Source of the DNA: Verrucomicrobiota bacterium
GTDB taxonomy: Bacteria > Verrucomicrobiota > Verrucomicrobiia > Chthoniobacterales > Terrimicrobiaceae
Reading direction: 5' to 3'
Assembly: GCA_017305195.1 (NCBI GenBank)
Contig: JAFKMU010000048.1
Span: 1 to 64,000, forward strand
DNA: 64,000 nucleotides
The notes under the pieces were generated by a model that made no database searches, had not been told where the DNA came from, and saw only the letters and a program-made list of their open reading frames with translations. Shown here piece by piece: positions 37,309-46,978 of this stretch. The position numbers were made by a program, and so were the translations under genes. Within the stretch, counting starts at the first letter, position 1. Each line of letters begins with the position of its first letter.

Positions 37309-37970
37309 CGGTGGCACCCTCCGCAATCCGTGGGAGGATTCACTCCCCACTCCGCCTTGAACTTGCTGCCGAGCTGAAACTGCTCGTGAGCCGAGGTCGC
37401 TTTCCAGTTCAGGTTAAACACCTCCGCCGGAGGGCGCAGGGCGTTCTCCGGCTGACGATGGCAGTCCAGGCACCAGCTCATGCTCTGCGGCTCGTGCTGG
37501 TAGACCACCTCCATCGTATTGACATTCCCATGGCACGAAAAACAGCTCACCCCGCGATTCACATGCGCCGCGTGGTTGAAATAGACGTAGTCCGGCAGCC
37601 GGTGGATGCGCACCCAGTTGACCGGCGGACCATCCATCTTTCCCTCGTTCCAGGCGGCCCGCACCGGCGCGAGTTTCGGACTGTCCGGTTTGATCTGGGT
37701 ATGGCAGCTCATGCAGGTCTGCACGGAGGGGACATTCGAGTGCGAGGCCACCTCGACAAAGCTGTGACACGTTCGGCAGTCCATGCCGAGCTGGTCAACG
37801 TGCAGGGCGTGGGAAAACGGAACCGGCTGCGTCGGCTGATAGCCCACTTTCGTGTATTTCGGGGTAAAATAATACGTGACCGCCGAGGCGATCGAGACGG
37901 TCAGAACGCTCAGGCAGACACCCACTTTCCACGGAAGCTGATTTGTCCATTTCGGGAAGAAGTTCGCCAT
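37305..37970 (-). CDS. actA: alternative complex III pentahaem cytochrome c subunit ActA
   Basis: 221 aa. An N-terminal helix (about 15-33) and five CxxCH motifs: CRTCH, CMSCH, CFSCH, CLDCH and CGGCH, exactly the number described for ActA. It is periplasmic and membrane-anchored and collects electrons from ActB. It is the first gene of the long minus-strand operon; the promoter must lie in 37971-38127, shared with the divergent DUF192 gene. Confidence 0.92.
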   Translation of the reverse strand: MANFFPKWTNQLPWKVGVCLSVLTVSIASAVTYYFTPKYTKVGYQPTQPVPFSHALHVDQLGMDCRTCHSFVEVASHSNVPSVQTCMSCHTQIKPDSPKLAPVRAAWNEGKMDGPPVNWVRIHRLPDYVYFNHAAHVNRGVSCFSCHGNVNTMEVVYQHEPQSMSWCLDCHRQPENALRPPAEVFNLNWKATSAHEQFQLGSKFKAEWGVNPPTDCGGCHR

Positions 37971-38127
37971 TTCGGTCGAGTCTCCTTTTGGGGGGCGAGA
38001 CTCACGTATCCCCCTGCCGGCCGTGGGGTGCCGACAATTGCTCGCAAGAGCCTAAAAATGAAAGGCCGGTTGGCAAACTTTTTCGGGCGGATTGCGGAAA
38101 TTCATGGCAGTAATCGGCGACCTCAAT

Positions 38128-38586
38128 ATGACTAACGCCATGAGACTCTCCGTGTGGATTTGCGCCCTCTTCTCGGCGGGCGCGCTTTGGGCCCAGACCG
38201 CCGCCCAGCCAACCCTCTCGACGGTCAAGCTCACGATCAACGGCAAGGCGCTCACCGCCGAGGTCGCCGATGACAATACCGAGCGGGCCACCGGCCTGAT
38301 GTTCCGCGAAAAGCTGGCCGAGGACAGCGGCATGCTCTTCGTCATGCCCCAGGTCGACCAGGCCACCTTCTGGATGCGCAATACCCTCATCCCCCTCTCC
38401 GTCGCCTATATCGATCCGACCGGCACCATCCTGGAGATTCACGACATGAAGCCGCGCGACGAGACGCCGATCCGGAGCCAGTTCCCCTACGTCGCCTACG
38501 CGCTTGAGATGGACAAGGGATGGTTCGAGAAAAAGGGCATCCTCCCGGGAGACCGCATCATCGGTCTCCCCGCCGGCCCTCGTTAA
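38128..38586 (+). CDS. DUF192 family secreted protein
   Basis: 152 aa from the ATG at 38128; the ATG at 38140 gives a slightly shorter form with the same signal peptide, ending near ALWAQ. The mature part has the DUF192 core: NTERATGLMFREKLAEDSGM, FVMPQVDQATFWMRNTLIPL and the closing FEKKGILPGDRI. The family is a small beta-barrel of unknown function, often secreted. It is divergent from the ACIII operon. Confidence 0.85.
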   Translation: MTNAMRLSVWICALFSAGALWAQTAAQPTLSTVKLTINGKALTAEVADDNTERATGLMFREKLAEDSGMLFVMPQVDQATFWMRNTLIPLSVAYIDPTGTILEIHDMKPRDETPIRSQFPYVAYALEMDKGWFEKKGILPGDRIIGLPAGPR

Positions 38587-38587
38587 C

Positions 38588-40096
38588 CTACCTCAGGAGC
38601 ATAAAGGCCGCCGCCGCGATGAGCGTCGGCCCGAGTGCTCCAGCCAGCAGTCCCAAGGGATTCACCCCGCCCGGGCCAAAATGCTTCTGGAGGAGCGATT
38701 GACCCGCAGGGTTCGGGGCATTGGCGATCACGGTCAGGCCACCGCCGACGACAGCTCCCGCCACCACGGCGTACTCCAGGGCGTCGCTGAAATTGGGCAC
38801 CAGCGTCGCCAGATAGGTGATGGCGGCATTGTCGTTGAACGCCGTCAAAAGCACCGCACCGCCAAAGAGAGGCCACTCGCCCAATCCACCCAGCACGGGA
38901 GCGATCCACCACTGCTGGCAGCCGCCATGGATCACCAGGGAGGCCAGGAAAAAGCCCACCAGCATCGGCCCGCGCAGGCTGATCGTAAACTGATGCCGTT
39001 CCGTCGCCTTCACGTAGGCGAGGAAGAAGAGCAGCCCGAGCAGAACCAGAGCCGGATGATGCGCCACCAGCACCGTCCAGGTCACGGCGAGCAGGTGCAC
39101 GACAGTCACCGTCCAGGGAATCGGGGTGTCGTCCGACTCCCGGTGCGTCTCAGGCGCAGCCTTCATCGCCAGCAGTTCACGAGAGAAAATCGCCAGCACG
39201 AGGAAATTGGAGCAGAGAATCGAGAGCGCCGCCTTCCAGCCAAAATGGCTCATCATGAACTCCAGCCCCCACTGCCACTTGGTCGCCACCATCACCACTG
39301 GGGGCGCGGCAAAATGCGTAAACGTCCCTCCAATGGAGACGTTGACAAAGAGCAAGCCGAGCGTGGCGTAGGCGAGGGTTTTGCCGGGTTTCAGCTTGTA
39401 AAAACGATCGGCCAGCAGCATCGCACTGATCGTCATCGCCGCCGGCTCGGTGATGAAAGATCCCAGGATCGGGCCGAGCGTTAAAATGGACAGCCACCAC
39501 GCAGCAGGAGTCCCCTTCCCCACAGCAGCAACAAGAGCGAGGCACTTCTCCGCCACAAACAGGATCGGGCGGGAACTCGCGATGGCCATGATGACAAAGA
39601 CGAAGATCGGCTCCGTGAAGTTCACCCCATCCACATAGTGAACCATCGAGTGCCACCCCTTGAAGACCACGATGGCGATGCCGAGGGGAATCAGCCAGAT
39701 GCCGAAGATCGCCTCGATTTCGCCGAGGAAATGAAACAACGTCGCCCGGAACTGAAGGCGATCCCGTTGGCGGGCCACCCGGTAGCCGTCGGCCCGCTCA
39801 TCGCGCTCCTCCAGCACGTCGTACTTGTGCCGATAGTCATGCGCTATCTTGAGGAACTTTGACGCGAAAAAGGTGTGCACGATCGCGAGCAGGAAGATGC
39901 CCGTCGCGATGAGATTGAAGGGGTCCGTCGCGATACGCCCCGCCAGCTTGGACTCGAGGGACGGGACGTTGTCATCGTGATAGCTCTCCAGCGGAAGCGG
40001 GAAAGTCCCATTCCTCTCACCGGAAGCCGCATCAGCGACACCGATCCCGGCCAGCAAAGCGACCAGGCTCAATACAAGGAGCGCGCGCGCAGCCAC
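38588..40096 (-). CDS. putative Na+/H+ antiporter
   Basis: 502 aa. A signal-like first helix, then about ten membrane helices. ITEPAAMTISAMLLADRFY near 219-237, IGGTFTHFAAPPVVMVATKW near 256 and AFNDNAAITYLATLVP near 414-429 resemble the ion-transporter (NhaD/CitMHS-like) superfamily, in the group annotated as putative Na+/H+ antiporters. Transport activity is not proven by sequence. It ends two bases from the convergent DUF192 gene and lies four bases after the nitroreductase. Confidence 0.75.
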   Translation of the reverse strand: MAARALLVLSLVALLAGIGVADAASGERNGTFPLPLESYHDDNVPSLESKLAGRIATDPFNLIATGIFLLAIVHTFFASKFLKIAHDYRHKYDVLEERDERADGYRVARQRDRLQFRATLFHFLGEIEAIFGIWLIPLGIAIVVFKGWHSMVHYVDGVNFTEPIFVFVIMAIASSRPILFVAEKCLALVAAVGKGTPAAWWLSILTLGPILGSFITEPAAMTISAMLLADRFYKLKPGKTLAYATLGLLFVNVSIGGTFTHFAAPPVVMVATKWQWGLEFMMSHFGWKAALSILCSNFLVLAIFSRELLAMKAAPETHRESDDTPIPWTVTVVHLLAVTWTVLVAHHPALVLLGLLFFLAYVKATERHQFTISLRGPMLVGFFLASLVIHGGCQQWWIAPVLGGLGEWPLFGGAVLLTAFNDNAAITYLATLVPNFSDALEYAVVAGAVVGGGLTVIANAPNPAGQSLLQKHFGPGGVNPLGLLAGALGPTLIAAAAFMLLR

Positions 40097-40099
40097 CCT

Positions 40100-40744
40100 T
40101 TAGATGTACTGAATGACCTGGCTCTTCTCGAAGCGCACTTTCGGGAGCTTGGCGTATTTATCCGTCTCCGCGCGGTATCCTGCCGGGCAGGCGGCCACCG
40201 TGAAGTAGCCGGACCCCTCAAGGCCGAGCACCTTGTCGTATCCCGCCGGATCGAGGCCCTCCATCGGACAGGTATCGACCCCGAGCAAGGCTGCCGCCGT
40301 CATGAAATTGCCAAAGGCGATATAAAGCTGCCGGGTCGCCCAGGATCGCACGTCAAACTCGGACTCCGGCTTGGAGATGAAGCCATTCACCACCGCCTCA
40401 AAGCCCGATAGCTGCTCGACCGGAAGGCTGCGGACCTCCGCCGTGCGCAGGATGTGTTTGCGCACGTCGTCAGCCGTCACCGGGTGCTTCACCGCAAAAA
40501 TCACGAGATGCGAGGCATCGACCACCTGGGTCTGCCCCCAGGAAAGCGGCACGAGCTGCTGGCGCACCTCGGGATTGGTCACCACGAAAAACTTCCACGG
40601 CTGCAAGCCGAAAGAGGAGGGTGAAAGCACCAGCGTCTCCTCCAGCGCCTGCCATGTCGCCTCGTCGATCTTTTTGGAAGGATCGAACTGTTTCGTGGCG
40701 TAGCGCCACCGGAGGGCGGCAAGAATCGTTTCCGTCGGCTTCAT
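40100..40744 (-). CDS. NAD(P)H-dependent nitroreductase family protein
   Basis: 214 aa from the ATG at 40744. RWRYATKQFDPSKKI near the N-terminus is the FMN-phosphate binding RRS/RYATKxFD motif, and SPSSFGLQPWKFFVV near 44-58 is the conserved substrate/FMN segment. The homodimeric flavin fold reduces nitro compounds or quinones, and the natural substrate is unknown. The upstream open frame to 40870 is not credible as coding because it overlaps the promoter side of a divergent gene. Confidence 0.88.
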   Translation of the reverse strand: MKPTETILAALRWRYATKQFDPSKKIDEATWQALEETLVLSPSSFGLQPWKFFVVTNPEVRQQLVPLSWGQTQVVDASHLVIFAVKHPVTADDVRKHILRTAEVRSLPVEQLSGFEAVVNGFISKPESEFDVRSWATRQLYIAFGNFMTAAALLGVDTCPMEGLDPAGYDKVLGLEGSGYFTVAACPAGYRAETDKYAKLPKVRFEKSQVIQYI

Positions 40745-40839
40745 GGGCCTCAAAGGGAACCTTGAGGCGGCTTTTCCGCAAGTCAAAAGCGCCTCATTTG
40801 AGCTTGTCGGACCGATTGCCTCTCGTCTAAACGGATCAG

Positions 40840-41382
40840 ATGAGCCCGCAACTGTTGCAAACAAGCGCAATCGTCGTCTCCCTCGGTCTACTCACCTCCG
40901 CCTGCGAAAATCTCTCTCCAGGTGAGAATGCCGGTCTCTTCGGAGCAGCCGCTGGTCTGGCCACGGGCATCCCGCTTGCCGCTGCTGGCGTCGACCCGGC
41001 CATCACGATTCCTGTCACGGCAGGGGCTGTTGCCGTTGCCGGAGTGAGCGCCTATGTCATCGCCAAGCACCAGGCGAGCGAGCGTCAGCGCAAAATCGCC
41101 GAGCAGCGCGCCCGGGTGTACCTCGCCGAGCAGGCGCAGAAGCAGAAGGAGCAGGAAGCCGCCGCTGCCGCCGCCAAGGCGAAGCAGAAGAAGCCCCGCT
41201 ACATCGCCGTGCAGACGGTGAAGGAGGACACCAACCAGGGCAAATCCCAGGTCATGATCTTCGACACCCAGAGCAATGAACTCGTGGGCAACAATGTCTA
41301 CGACCTGAAATCCTCGCCGAAAGTGGGCCAGACCACCAAGTTTGACACCTACACCGCCGAATACGTCGGCACGGGGTCCTAG
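40840..41382 (+). CDS. lipoprotein with glycine-rich segment and coiled coil
   Basis: 180 aa. The signal peptide ends in the lipobox LTSAC (Cys 22). A Gly/Ala-rich hydrophobic stretch (about 28-80) resembles a glycine-zipper. A basic Gln/Lys/Ala helix (about 80-117) and a small beta-rich C-terminal domain with IAVQTVKEDTNQGKSQVMIF follow. No named family. It is probably an envelope lipoprotein. Confidence 0.7.
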   Translation: MSPQLLQTSAIVVSLGLLTSACENLSPGENAGLFGAAAGLATGIPLAAAGVDPAITIPVTAGAVAVAGVSAYVIAKHQASERQRKIAEQRARVYLAEQAQKQKEQEAAAAAAKAKQKKPRYIAVQTVKEDTNQGKSQVMIFDTQSNELVGNNVYDLKSSPKVGQTTKFDTYTAEYVGTGS

Positions 41383-41945
41383 CCGAAAATCATCCGTCGC
41401 TCGCTGGCAGCCAGTTCGCTCCATTGGCCGGGCTGGAGGTCGGAGGGGAGACGATACTCGCCTATTTTCACCCGGATGAGCCGCAGCGTGGGAAATCCCA
41501 CTGCGGCGGTCATGCGGCGCACCTGCCGGTTTCGCCCTTCCCGCAGTTCCAGCTCCAGCCACGAGGTCGGGATATTCGCGCGATAGCGAATAGGCGGATC
41601 ACGGGGCGGCGGCTCGGGATCGGGATCGATGGGGCGAGCGCGTGCTGGCAGGGTTTTCTTCCCTTGAATCACCACGCCCTGCTCCAGCTTGCGGGCCGCG
41701 TCAGCTGTGATCTCCCCCTCCACCTGCGCCCAATAGGTCCGCCAATGGCTGCGGCGCGGATCGAGGAGCCGGGTATTCAGCCCAGCTTCATCGCTGAGCA
41801 GGAGCAGCCCCTCGGAGTCATAGTCGAGTCGGCCGAGCGGATAGACGTTTTTCGGAAAACCAAACTCCGCCAGCGTCCGCTGTCCCTCCACATCGGGAGT
41901 GAACTGCGAGAGGACGTTGAACGGCTTGTGCAGCGCCAGCAGCAT
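41379..41945 (-). CDS. rluE: 23S rRNA pseudouridine synthase, RluE/RsuA family
   Basis: 188 aa. LLALHKPFNVLSQFTP at the N-terminus, the catalytic Asp in YPLGRLDYDSEGLLLL near 35-50 and LELELREGRNRQVRRMTAAV near 130-149 are the three RsuA/RluE motifs. No S4 domain is present, matching RluE (modifies U2457 in E. coli 23S rRNA). It ends four bases inside the convergent lipoprotein gene. Confidence 0.88.
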   Translation of the reverse strand: MLLALHKPFNVLSQFTPDVEGQRTLAEFGFPKNVYPLGRLDYDSEGLLLLSDEAGLNTRLLDPRRSHWRTYWAQVEGEITADAARKLEQGVVIQGKKTLPARARPIDPDPEPPPRDPPIRYRANIPTSWLELELREGRNRQVRRMTAAVGFPTLRLIRVKIGEYRLPSDLQPGQWSELAASERRMIFG

Positions 41946-41952
41946 GCCGCCG

Positions 41953-42705
41953 CTACTCCAGCACCACGCCGACCGGGCAATGATCGCTGCCGGTCACATG
42001 CGGCCAGATGAAGGCGTCCTTCAAGCGCGGGCGCAAGGCAGGCGAGATGCACACGTAGTCAATGCGCCACCCGATGTTCCTCTCGCGTGCGTTGCTCTGG
42101 TAGCTCCACCAGGTGTAGTGCCCCGTGGCTGGCTGGAATTCCCGAAAGGTGTCAATGAACCCTCCGTCGATGTAGGTATCAAAATTGGCGCGTTCCTGCG
42201 GGGTGAATCCCGCGTTGTTGATGTTCCCCTTGGGCCGGGCGAGATCGATCTCCTTATGGGCTACGTTGAGGTCGCCGCAGAAGATGACGGGCTTCGTTTT
42301 TTCCAGTCCCTTGAGATAGGCCAGAAAGTCCGGGCCCCATGAGTTCACGCGATAATCCAGCCGGGTCAGCTCGCGCTGGGAATTCGGTACGTAGACGTTG
42401 ACCACGTAATAATCGGCAAACTCCGCCGTGATCACCCGCCCCTCGCGGTCGTGGTGATCGTGCCCGATGCCGTTGCGCACGGAGAGCGGAGTCGTTTTGG
42501 TGAAAATCGCTGTGCCGGAATACCCCGGCTTCTCGGCGGCATTCCAGTAGATCTCGTACCCGTCGAAGGTCGCGCCAACCTGTTCCTGCCTGGCCTTGGT
42601 CTCCTGGAAGCAGACGATATCCGCCTGCGCCGTCGCCAGCACGTCATGCAGTCCCTTGCCCAGAACGGAGCGAATGCCGTTCACATTCCACGAAACGAGT
42701 TTCAT
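41953..42705 (-). CDS. xth: exodeoxyribonuclease III
   Basis: 250 aa, complete exonuclease III-type EEP fold: [10 protein letters not shown] near 4, CFQETKA near 32, VNVYVPNSQ near 105, [15 protein letters not shown] near 147, [12 protein letters not shown] near 212 and GSDHCPVGV near 240. It removes 3' ends and cuts abasic sites in base-excision repair. It directly abuts the upstream EEP-family gene. Confidence 0.92.
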   Translation of the reverse strand: MKLVSWNVNGIRSVLGKGLHDVLATAQADIVCFQETKARQEQVGATFDGYEIYWNAAEKPGYSGTAIFTKTTPLSVRNGIGHDHHDREGRVITAEFADYYVVNVYVPNSQRELTRLDYRVNSWGPDFLAYLKGLEKTKPVIFCGDLNVAHKEIDLARPKGNINNAGFTPQERANFDTYIDGGFIDTFREFQPATGHYTWWSYQSNARERNIGWRIDYVCISPALRPRLKDAFIWPHVTGSDHCPVGVVLE

Positions 42706-43470
42706 TTATACGAAAGAAAATTCTGCCCGCACCGCGTCATGGTCCGACACCTTGGTCGGAATCACCCGGGAGGATTCCAGCCGGAACGGGGCATTGTAAA
42801 AGATATGGTCGACGACGAAGGGCATGCGCTTCCACGTCACTTGGTCAGCCTGGGCGGTGCGGAAGCCAGCCTCGCCAAACTGGGCCAGCAGCGTTTCCTC
42901 CGGGGAACTGTTGAAATCTCCCGCCAGCAGGGTCGGCTCGCCGGTGCGGCGTAATTCCCGCTCCACGAGATTCCGCTGCTCGCGAAATTCATTACTGGAG
43001 GCCTTGATCATGAAAAACGCCTGGAGATGCGTATTGATCAAACGAACAGCCCGCCCCTCGATCTCCGTCTCCGCCGAGATAAGGAGACGATGCGACGGCC
43101 TGCGCTCGATTCCCGCGTATTCAAATCGGATGTCCGCCGGGGGCAGATCGATGCGGCAAAAGTTGCGCAACGGTGTCTTGGAGAAGATCGCCAGCCCGAG
43201 CCCGAAGGGCAATTCCAACGGGTTTTTCAACGGATATCCGAAAACCGCGTCGTATCCCGGGAGCCGGGAGCGAAGAAATTCGTAGTTCGGCGGAGGCTCG
43301 ATTTGCCCACCTCCCTCGTAGCCGCACTCGACTTCCTGGAGGAAAACGATGTCGCAATCCTGCTCTTGGATAAAGGCGGCGGAGGCGGCGAGGTCGACCG
43401 GAGTGGTATCCGGTGAGGCATCGTCCCACAGCTGCCCGTTCTGCATGTTAAAGGTGAGCGTACTAAACAT
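42706..43470 (-). CDS. endonuclease/exonuclease/phosphatase family protein
   Basis: 254 aa from the ATG at 43470, which places FSTLTFNMQNGQ at the N-terminus. Metal- and phosphate-site motifs: FLQEVECG near 40, RLINTHLQAF near 140, LLAGDFNSSP near 180, VDHIFYN near 222 and KVSDHDAVRAEF near 240. The substrate is not recognisable (DNA, phosphoinositide or other phosphodiester). It is likely co-transcribed with xth and divergent from the phosphoglycerate mutase. Confidence 0.85.
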   Translation of the reverse strand: MFSTLTFNMQNGQLWDDASPDTTPVDLAASAAFIQEQDCDIVFLQEVECGYEGGGQIEPPPNYEFLRSRLPGYDAVFGYPLKNPLELPFGLGLAIFSKTPLRNFCRIDLPPADIRFEYAGIERRPSHRLLISAETEIEGRAVRLINTHLQAFFMIKASSNEFREQRNLVERELRRTGEPTLLAGDFNSSPEETLLAQFGEAGFRTAQADQVTWKRMPFVVDHIFYNAPFRLESSRVIPTKVSDHDAVRAEFSFV

Positions 43471-43541
43471 TATCGAGGCCGCGCCTTGCCGCGGGATGCG
43501 GGTTTGTATAAACACGATCCGCCGACAAGGCAAATCTGACC

Positions 43542-44288
43542 ATGCATAAACTCGTTCTCATTCGTCACGGCGAAAGCGCCTGGAATAAAGAAAATCGGTT
43601 CACCGGCTGGACCGATGTTGATCTCACCGACAAGGGCCGGGAAGAAGCCCGCGAGGCTGGCCGTCTCATGAAGGCGGAAGGTTTTTCGTTCGATATCGCC
43701 TACGTCTCGGTCCTCCGTCGCGCCCTCACCACCCTCTGGCTCGCCCTCGACGAGATGGACGAGCTATGGATCCCGGTCGAGAAGTCCTGGCGTCTCAATG
43801 AGCGCCATTACGGTGCTCTCCAGGGCCTGAACAAGGCCGAGACCGCCGCCAAGTTCGGCGACGACCAGGTGCTCGTGTGGCGCCGCAGCTACGACATCCC
43901 GCCGCCGGTCCTCGAGAAGACCGACGAGCGCTGGCCCGGCCACGATCCCCGCTACAAGAACATCCCGGAGGCCGAGCTTCCCGTCACCGAATGCCTCAAG
44001 GACACCGTCGCCCGCTTCCTGCCCCTCTGGCACGAGACGATCGCCCCGGTCGTTCGCTCCGGCCAGAAGGTCATCATCGCCGCGCATGGCAACAGCCTCC
44101 GCGCGCTGGTGAAGTACCTCGACAACGTCTCGGATGAGGAAATCATCAGCCTCAACATCCCGACCGGCGTGCCGCTCGTGTACGAGCTCGACGACGAACT
44201 CAAGCCCATCCGCCACTACTACCTCGGCGACCAGAGCGCCATCGAGGCTGCCATGCAGGCGGTCGCGAACCAGGGTAAGTCCAAGTAA
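43542..44288 (+). CDS. gpmA: 2,3-bisphosphoglycerate-dependent phosphoglycerate mutase
   Basis: 248 aa, normal length. The catalytic His is in [40 protein letters not shown] and [15 protein letters not shown] (second His) are all present. It interconverts 3- and 2-phosphoglycerate in glycolysis and gluconeogenesis. It is followed three bases later by a DUF4337-like gene. Confidence 0.95.
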   Translation: MHKLVLIRHGESAWNKENRFTGWTDVDLTDKGREEAREAGRLMKAEGFSFDIAYVSVLRRALTTLWLALDEMDELWIPVEKSWRLNERHYGALQGLNKAETAAKFGDDQVLVWRRSYDIPPPVLEKTDERWPGHDPRYKNIPEAELPVTECLKDTVARFLPLWHETIAPVVRSGQKVIIAAHGNSLRALVKYLDNVSDEEIISLNIPTGVPLVYELDDELKPIRHYYLGDQSAIEAAMQAVANQGKSK

Positions 44289-44291
44289 CCA

Positions 44292-44927
44292 GTGAGCGAA
44301 ACGAAGGACGCGGCGGGGCGGGAAACCGGCTCCCGCTTTGAGCTGCTGTGCGGTGTCACCATCGCCATCCTCGCCGCCCTTCTGGCCATCAATGAGCTTG
44401 GTTCCGGGAAATTCGGCGGTGATGAAATCGCCGCCCGGAACGAGGCAACAAAGGGCTACTCCTGGTATGGTTCCAAGAGCCTGAAAGAGAACCTGGCAGA
44501 AGGTCAGCGCGACCTTCTGCTGGCTCTCCGGGCGGCCGGGGCGATCGCTCCGGAAAAAACCTCCGCCGTTCAAGGCACCCTCGATCGTCTCGAGGGCGAG
44601 ATCGACCGCTACTCCCGAGAGAAGCAGGAGATCCTGATGGGCTCGGAGGCTGTCGGCAAAGAAAACTGGACCCAGGCCGTCGATGGCCAGCTCGGCAAGG
44701 TCCGCGGCGCAAAGCAATGGGACAGCGAGTCCGACCGGCTCGACCGCGCAGGCGATATCTTCGATACCGCCACCCTCTTCCTTCAGCTTTGCCTGGTCCT
44801 CGGCGCGATCAGCCTCATCATGAAGGCTCCCGGGAGACGGAACGCCTTCTTCACCGCCATGCTGATCCTCGGCGCGGCGGGAATCGGCTTCTCCGCCCGC
44901 GCCTTCTCCATTGCCTTCAATCTCTGA
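44292..44927 (+). CDS. DUF4337-like membrane protein
   Basis: 211 aa from a GTG start. One N-terminal helix (about 20-38) followed by a soluble helical region containing ATKGYSWYGSKSLKENLAEG, then two C-terminal helices (about 160-180 and 188-205). The pattern of helix, Trp-x-x-x-(Q/G)-(A/S)K-S-x-K, coiled region and C-terminal helices matches DUF4337 proteins. Function unknown. Confidence 0.7.
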   Translation: MSETKDAAGRETGSRFELLCGVTIAILAALLAINELGSGKFGGDEIAARNEATKGYSWYGSKSLKENLAEGQRDLLLALRAAGAIAPEKTSAVQGTLDRLEGEIDRYSREKQEILMGSEAVGKENWTQAVDGQLGKVRGAKQWDSESDRLDRAGDIFDTATLFLQLCLVLGAISLIMKAPGRRNAFFTAMLILGAAGIGFSARAFSIAFNL

Positions 44928-45545
44928 TCAGAGAACGAGGCCGAATTTCGCCAGTTTTTCCCGCGTTTCCGTCGCGTTGCGGTTCAGTACGGAATTGATT
45001 CCCAACCGCGAAGCCACCTCGCAAAGCAGCGGGCGATCCTCGATGTAGGCCACCTCCTGCGGCCTCACCTGCGCCACGTCGATGGCGAGTCGGTAGATGT
45101 CGAGGTCCGGCTTACGGAAATGAACGAAGGCCGAAACGATGAAGAAATCGACGAAGTTCTTGAGGTTAAACCGCTCGATGCGGTCCTCGGCCACTTCGCG
45201 CCCCTCATTGCTGACCACCGCGACGCGGAGACCGTAGACCGCCTTGAGACGGGTCACGAGGTCGATCATGTCCTGATGGGGCTTGGCCGCCTCAAGGATG
45301 TATTTCTTCACGTCGTCCGGCGTGAAATCCCGCTTCTCGTAAAAAATGATCTGCCACAGGTACTCGTCGAGGGACATCTTGCCCTCTTCGTACGTGTCGT
45401 AGGTGACATGGTGGCGGTGGTAAATCTCCTCGTAATCGAGGCCGAAGTGCGCCGCCGTCTTCTTGCGAAGCTCCGTGTCCCAGCCATTGGTGAGGAGGAC
45501 TCCGCCGATATCGAGGAAAAGCGTGGTGATGGGGGTTTGCGCCAT
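44928..45545 (-). CDS. HAD-superfamily hydrolase (YihX-like)
   Basis: 205 aa. Motif I TTLFLDIGGVL (Asp nucleophile, DxGGV form typical of the YihX group), motif II VVSNEGRE near 110, motif III Lys in FRKPDLDIY near 148, motif IV YIEDRP near 170. A helical cap lies between I and II. Probably a phosphatase acting on a small phosphorylated metabolite; substrate unknown. Confidence 0.88.
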   Translation of the reverse strand: MAQTPITTLFLDIGGVLLTNGWDTELRKKTAAHFGLDYEEIYHRHHVTYDTYEEGKMSLDEYLWQIIFYEKRDFTPDDVKKYILEAAKPHQDMIDLVTRLKAVYGLRVAVVSNEGREVAEDRIERFNLKNFVDFFIVSAFVHFRKPDLDIYRLAIDVAQVRPQEVAYIEDRPLLCEVASRLGINSVLNRNATETREKLAKFGLVL

Positions 45546-45602
45546 AAGGTGAGTTTACTGTTCCAGTCGTTTGCGCCGGAAGCAAGGTTTCCCGCACAAC
45601 AA

Positions 45603-45636
45603 AAAAGCCGGATTCCGCAAGGGAACCCGGCCTTTT
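45603..45636. terminator. bidirectional-type hairpin terminator
   Basis: AAAGCCGG...CCGGCCTTTT with inner pairing GGATTCC/GGGAACC and a GCAA loop, A-rich on one side and T-rich on the other. It lies between two minus-strand genes and would end transcription of the HAD gene's upstream neighbours or of read-through from either side. Confidence 0.55.
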
Positions 45637-45658
45637 GCAAAACAAGAAGAACGAACTT

Positions 45659-46192
45659 TTAGAACACGAAGCGAACGCCGGTACGGAAGAGACCGAAGGC
45701 ATTGCTATTCGATTCAGTGATCACACCGCGACCATCAGCGAACCAACCGACATGGTAGAAGGGACGCCATTCCACGCCGCCGCCCACCTGGACGCTGCCC
45801 TTGGTCTCGCCGTCGATATGCGCACCGCCGCCGACGAGGGCGTAAGGAGCGAGACGCAGCGAGCAGATCGGGTAACGAATCTGGAACGTGCCGGTGAAGT
45901 TGTGCTCGGCGCGGCCATCATTGCCATACCACCAGGCTTCCGCGCCGATACCGAAGTAGCGGAGGAAGTAGAAGTTGGCGCCGGTACCGCCGCCCACGCC
46001 GCCGTGGAACGCAGCACCCTGTCCGACGACGCCGGCGAAGAACCCGTCGATCTGGAATTCCGTGTCGCGGAAAACGCAGCTTTCCTCGGGGACGACTTCC
46101 TTGATGGCCTTGAAGCTCTTTCCGTCTCCTGCCTGGGCGGATACGGCTACGACAGCAAGGCTTCCAATAAGGGAGAGTAGGAGTCTTTTCAT
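45659..46192 (-). CDS. outer-membrane beta-barrel-like protein
   Basis: 177 aa. A signal peptide ends near VSAQA. The mature part alternates hydrophobic and polar residues in short strands, with many Gly and aromatic residues (AFHGGVGGGTGANFYFLRYF, VGGGVEWRPFYHVGWF), and ends in RTGVRFVF with the terminal Phe expected of outer-membrane barrels. Probably a small OmpX/OmpW-like barrel; no exact family. Confidence 0.7.
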   Translation of the reverse strand: MKRLLLSLIGSLAVVAVSAQAGDGKSFKAIKEVVPEESCVFRDTEFQIDGFFAGVVGQGAAFHGGVGGGTGANFYFLRYFGIGAEAWWYGNDGRAEHNFTGTFQIRYPICSLRLAPYALVGGGAHIDGETKGSVQVGGGVEWRPFYHVGWFADGRGVITESNSNAFGLFRTGVRFVF

Positions 46193-46267
46193 GACGCCCC
46201 GAGGTATGCCGCCGCTAAGTCCTTGAGGTCAATAGAGTTCGCATCAGGGAATACCCTGATTAAAACC

Positions 46268-46978
46268 TCAAAACTTCGGTAGGGGCGGCGTGATCTTCCC
46301 GTCGTAGAGAGCCTTGCCAATGATTGCGCCGTAGAGGCCTTTCATCTCAGCAAGCTTGTGCAGATCCTCGACGGCGGAGACGCCTCCACTGGCGATGAGA
46401 TTACACTTCAGCGTGTCGAGCATGGCCTGGAGTTCCACGTAATTGGGTCCGACCAGCATGCCATCCGTGGCAATATCCGTATAGATGATCGTTCCCACGC
46501 CTGCCGCTTGGGCGGAAAGAGCGAGGTCCGTGGCTTTCTGAGCAGTGGTCTCCGTCCAGCCTTTCACAGCCACAAGGCCGTTCTTGGCATCGATGCCGAC
46601 CGCAATCCTCTCACCGCCAAACTCCCGGCACATCTCGCCCACGTAATCGATGGATTCGCTCGCACGGGTGCCGAGGATGACCCGGCTCACGCCAGCGGCG
46701 AAGGCCGCGCTCACGTTGTCGGCGTTGCGCATGCCGCCGCCGAGTTCGCACGGAATGTTCACCGCCTCGCAAATCTTCTGCACGTACTCGAGGTTGCGCG
46801 GCACGCCTCCAAAGGCCGCATCGAGATCGACGATATGCAGCCAGTCCGCCCCGGCGTCCTCCCACTTTTTCGCAAAGGCAACGGGGTCATTCGAGTAGAC
46901 GGTTTTCTCAGTGGCCAGGCCGCGCTTCAGGCGCACGACTTCGCCACCCATGAGGTCAATCGCAGGCAGGAGCAGCAT
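46268..46978 (-). CDS. hisA: HisA, phosphoribosylformimino-AICAR-ribotide isomerase
   Basis: 236 aa TIM barrel. PAIDLMGGEVVRLKRG at the N-terminus with the catalytic Asp, ELGGGMRN near 77, and YTDIATDGMLVGPN near 164 with the second catalytic Asp. It catalyses the fourth step of histidine synthesis. The start codon directly follows the hisH stop. Confidence 0.95.
   Translation of the reverse strand: MLLLPAIDLMGGEVVRLKRGLATEKTVYSNDPVAFAKKWEDAGADWLHIVDLDAAFGGVPRNLEYVQKICEAVNIPCELGGGMRNADNVSAAFAAGVSRVILGTRASESIDYVGEMCREFGGERIAVGIDAKNGLVAVKGWTETTAQKATDLALSAQAAGVGTIIYTDIATDGMLVGPNYVELQAMLDTLKCNLIASGGVSAVEDLHKLAEMKGLYGAIIGKALYDGKITPPLPKF

Noticed and set aside
40745-40870. N-terminal extension of the nitroreductase
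   Set aside because: The family signature starts right at the ATG at 40744, and the extension would overlap the divergent lipoprotein gene.
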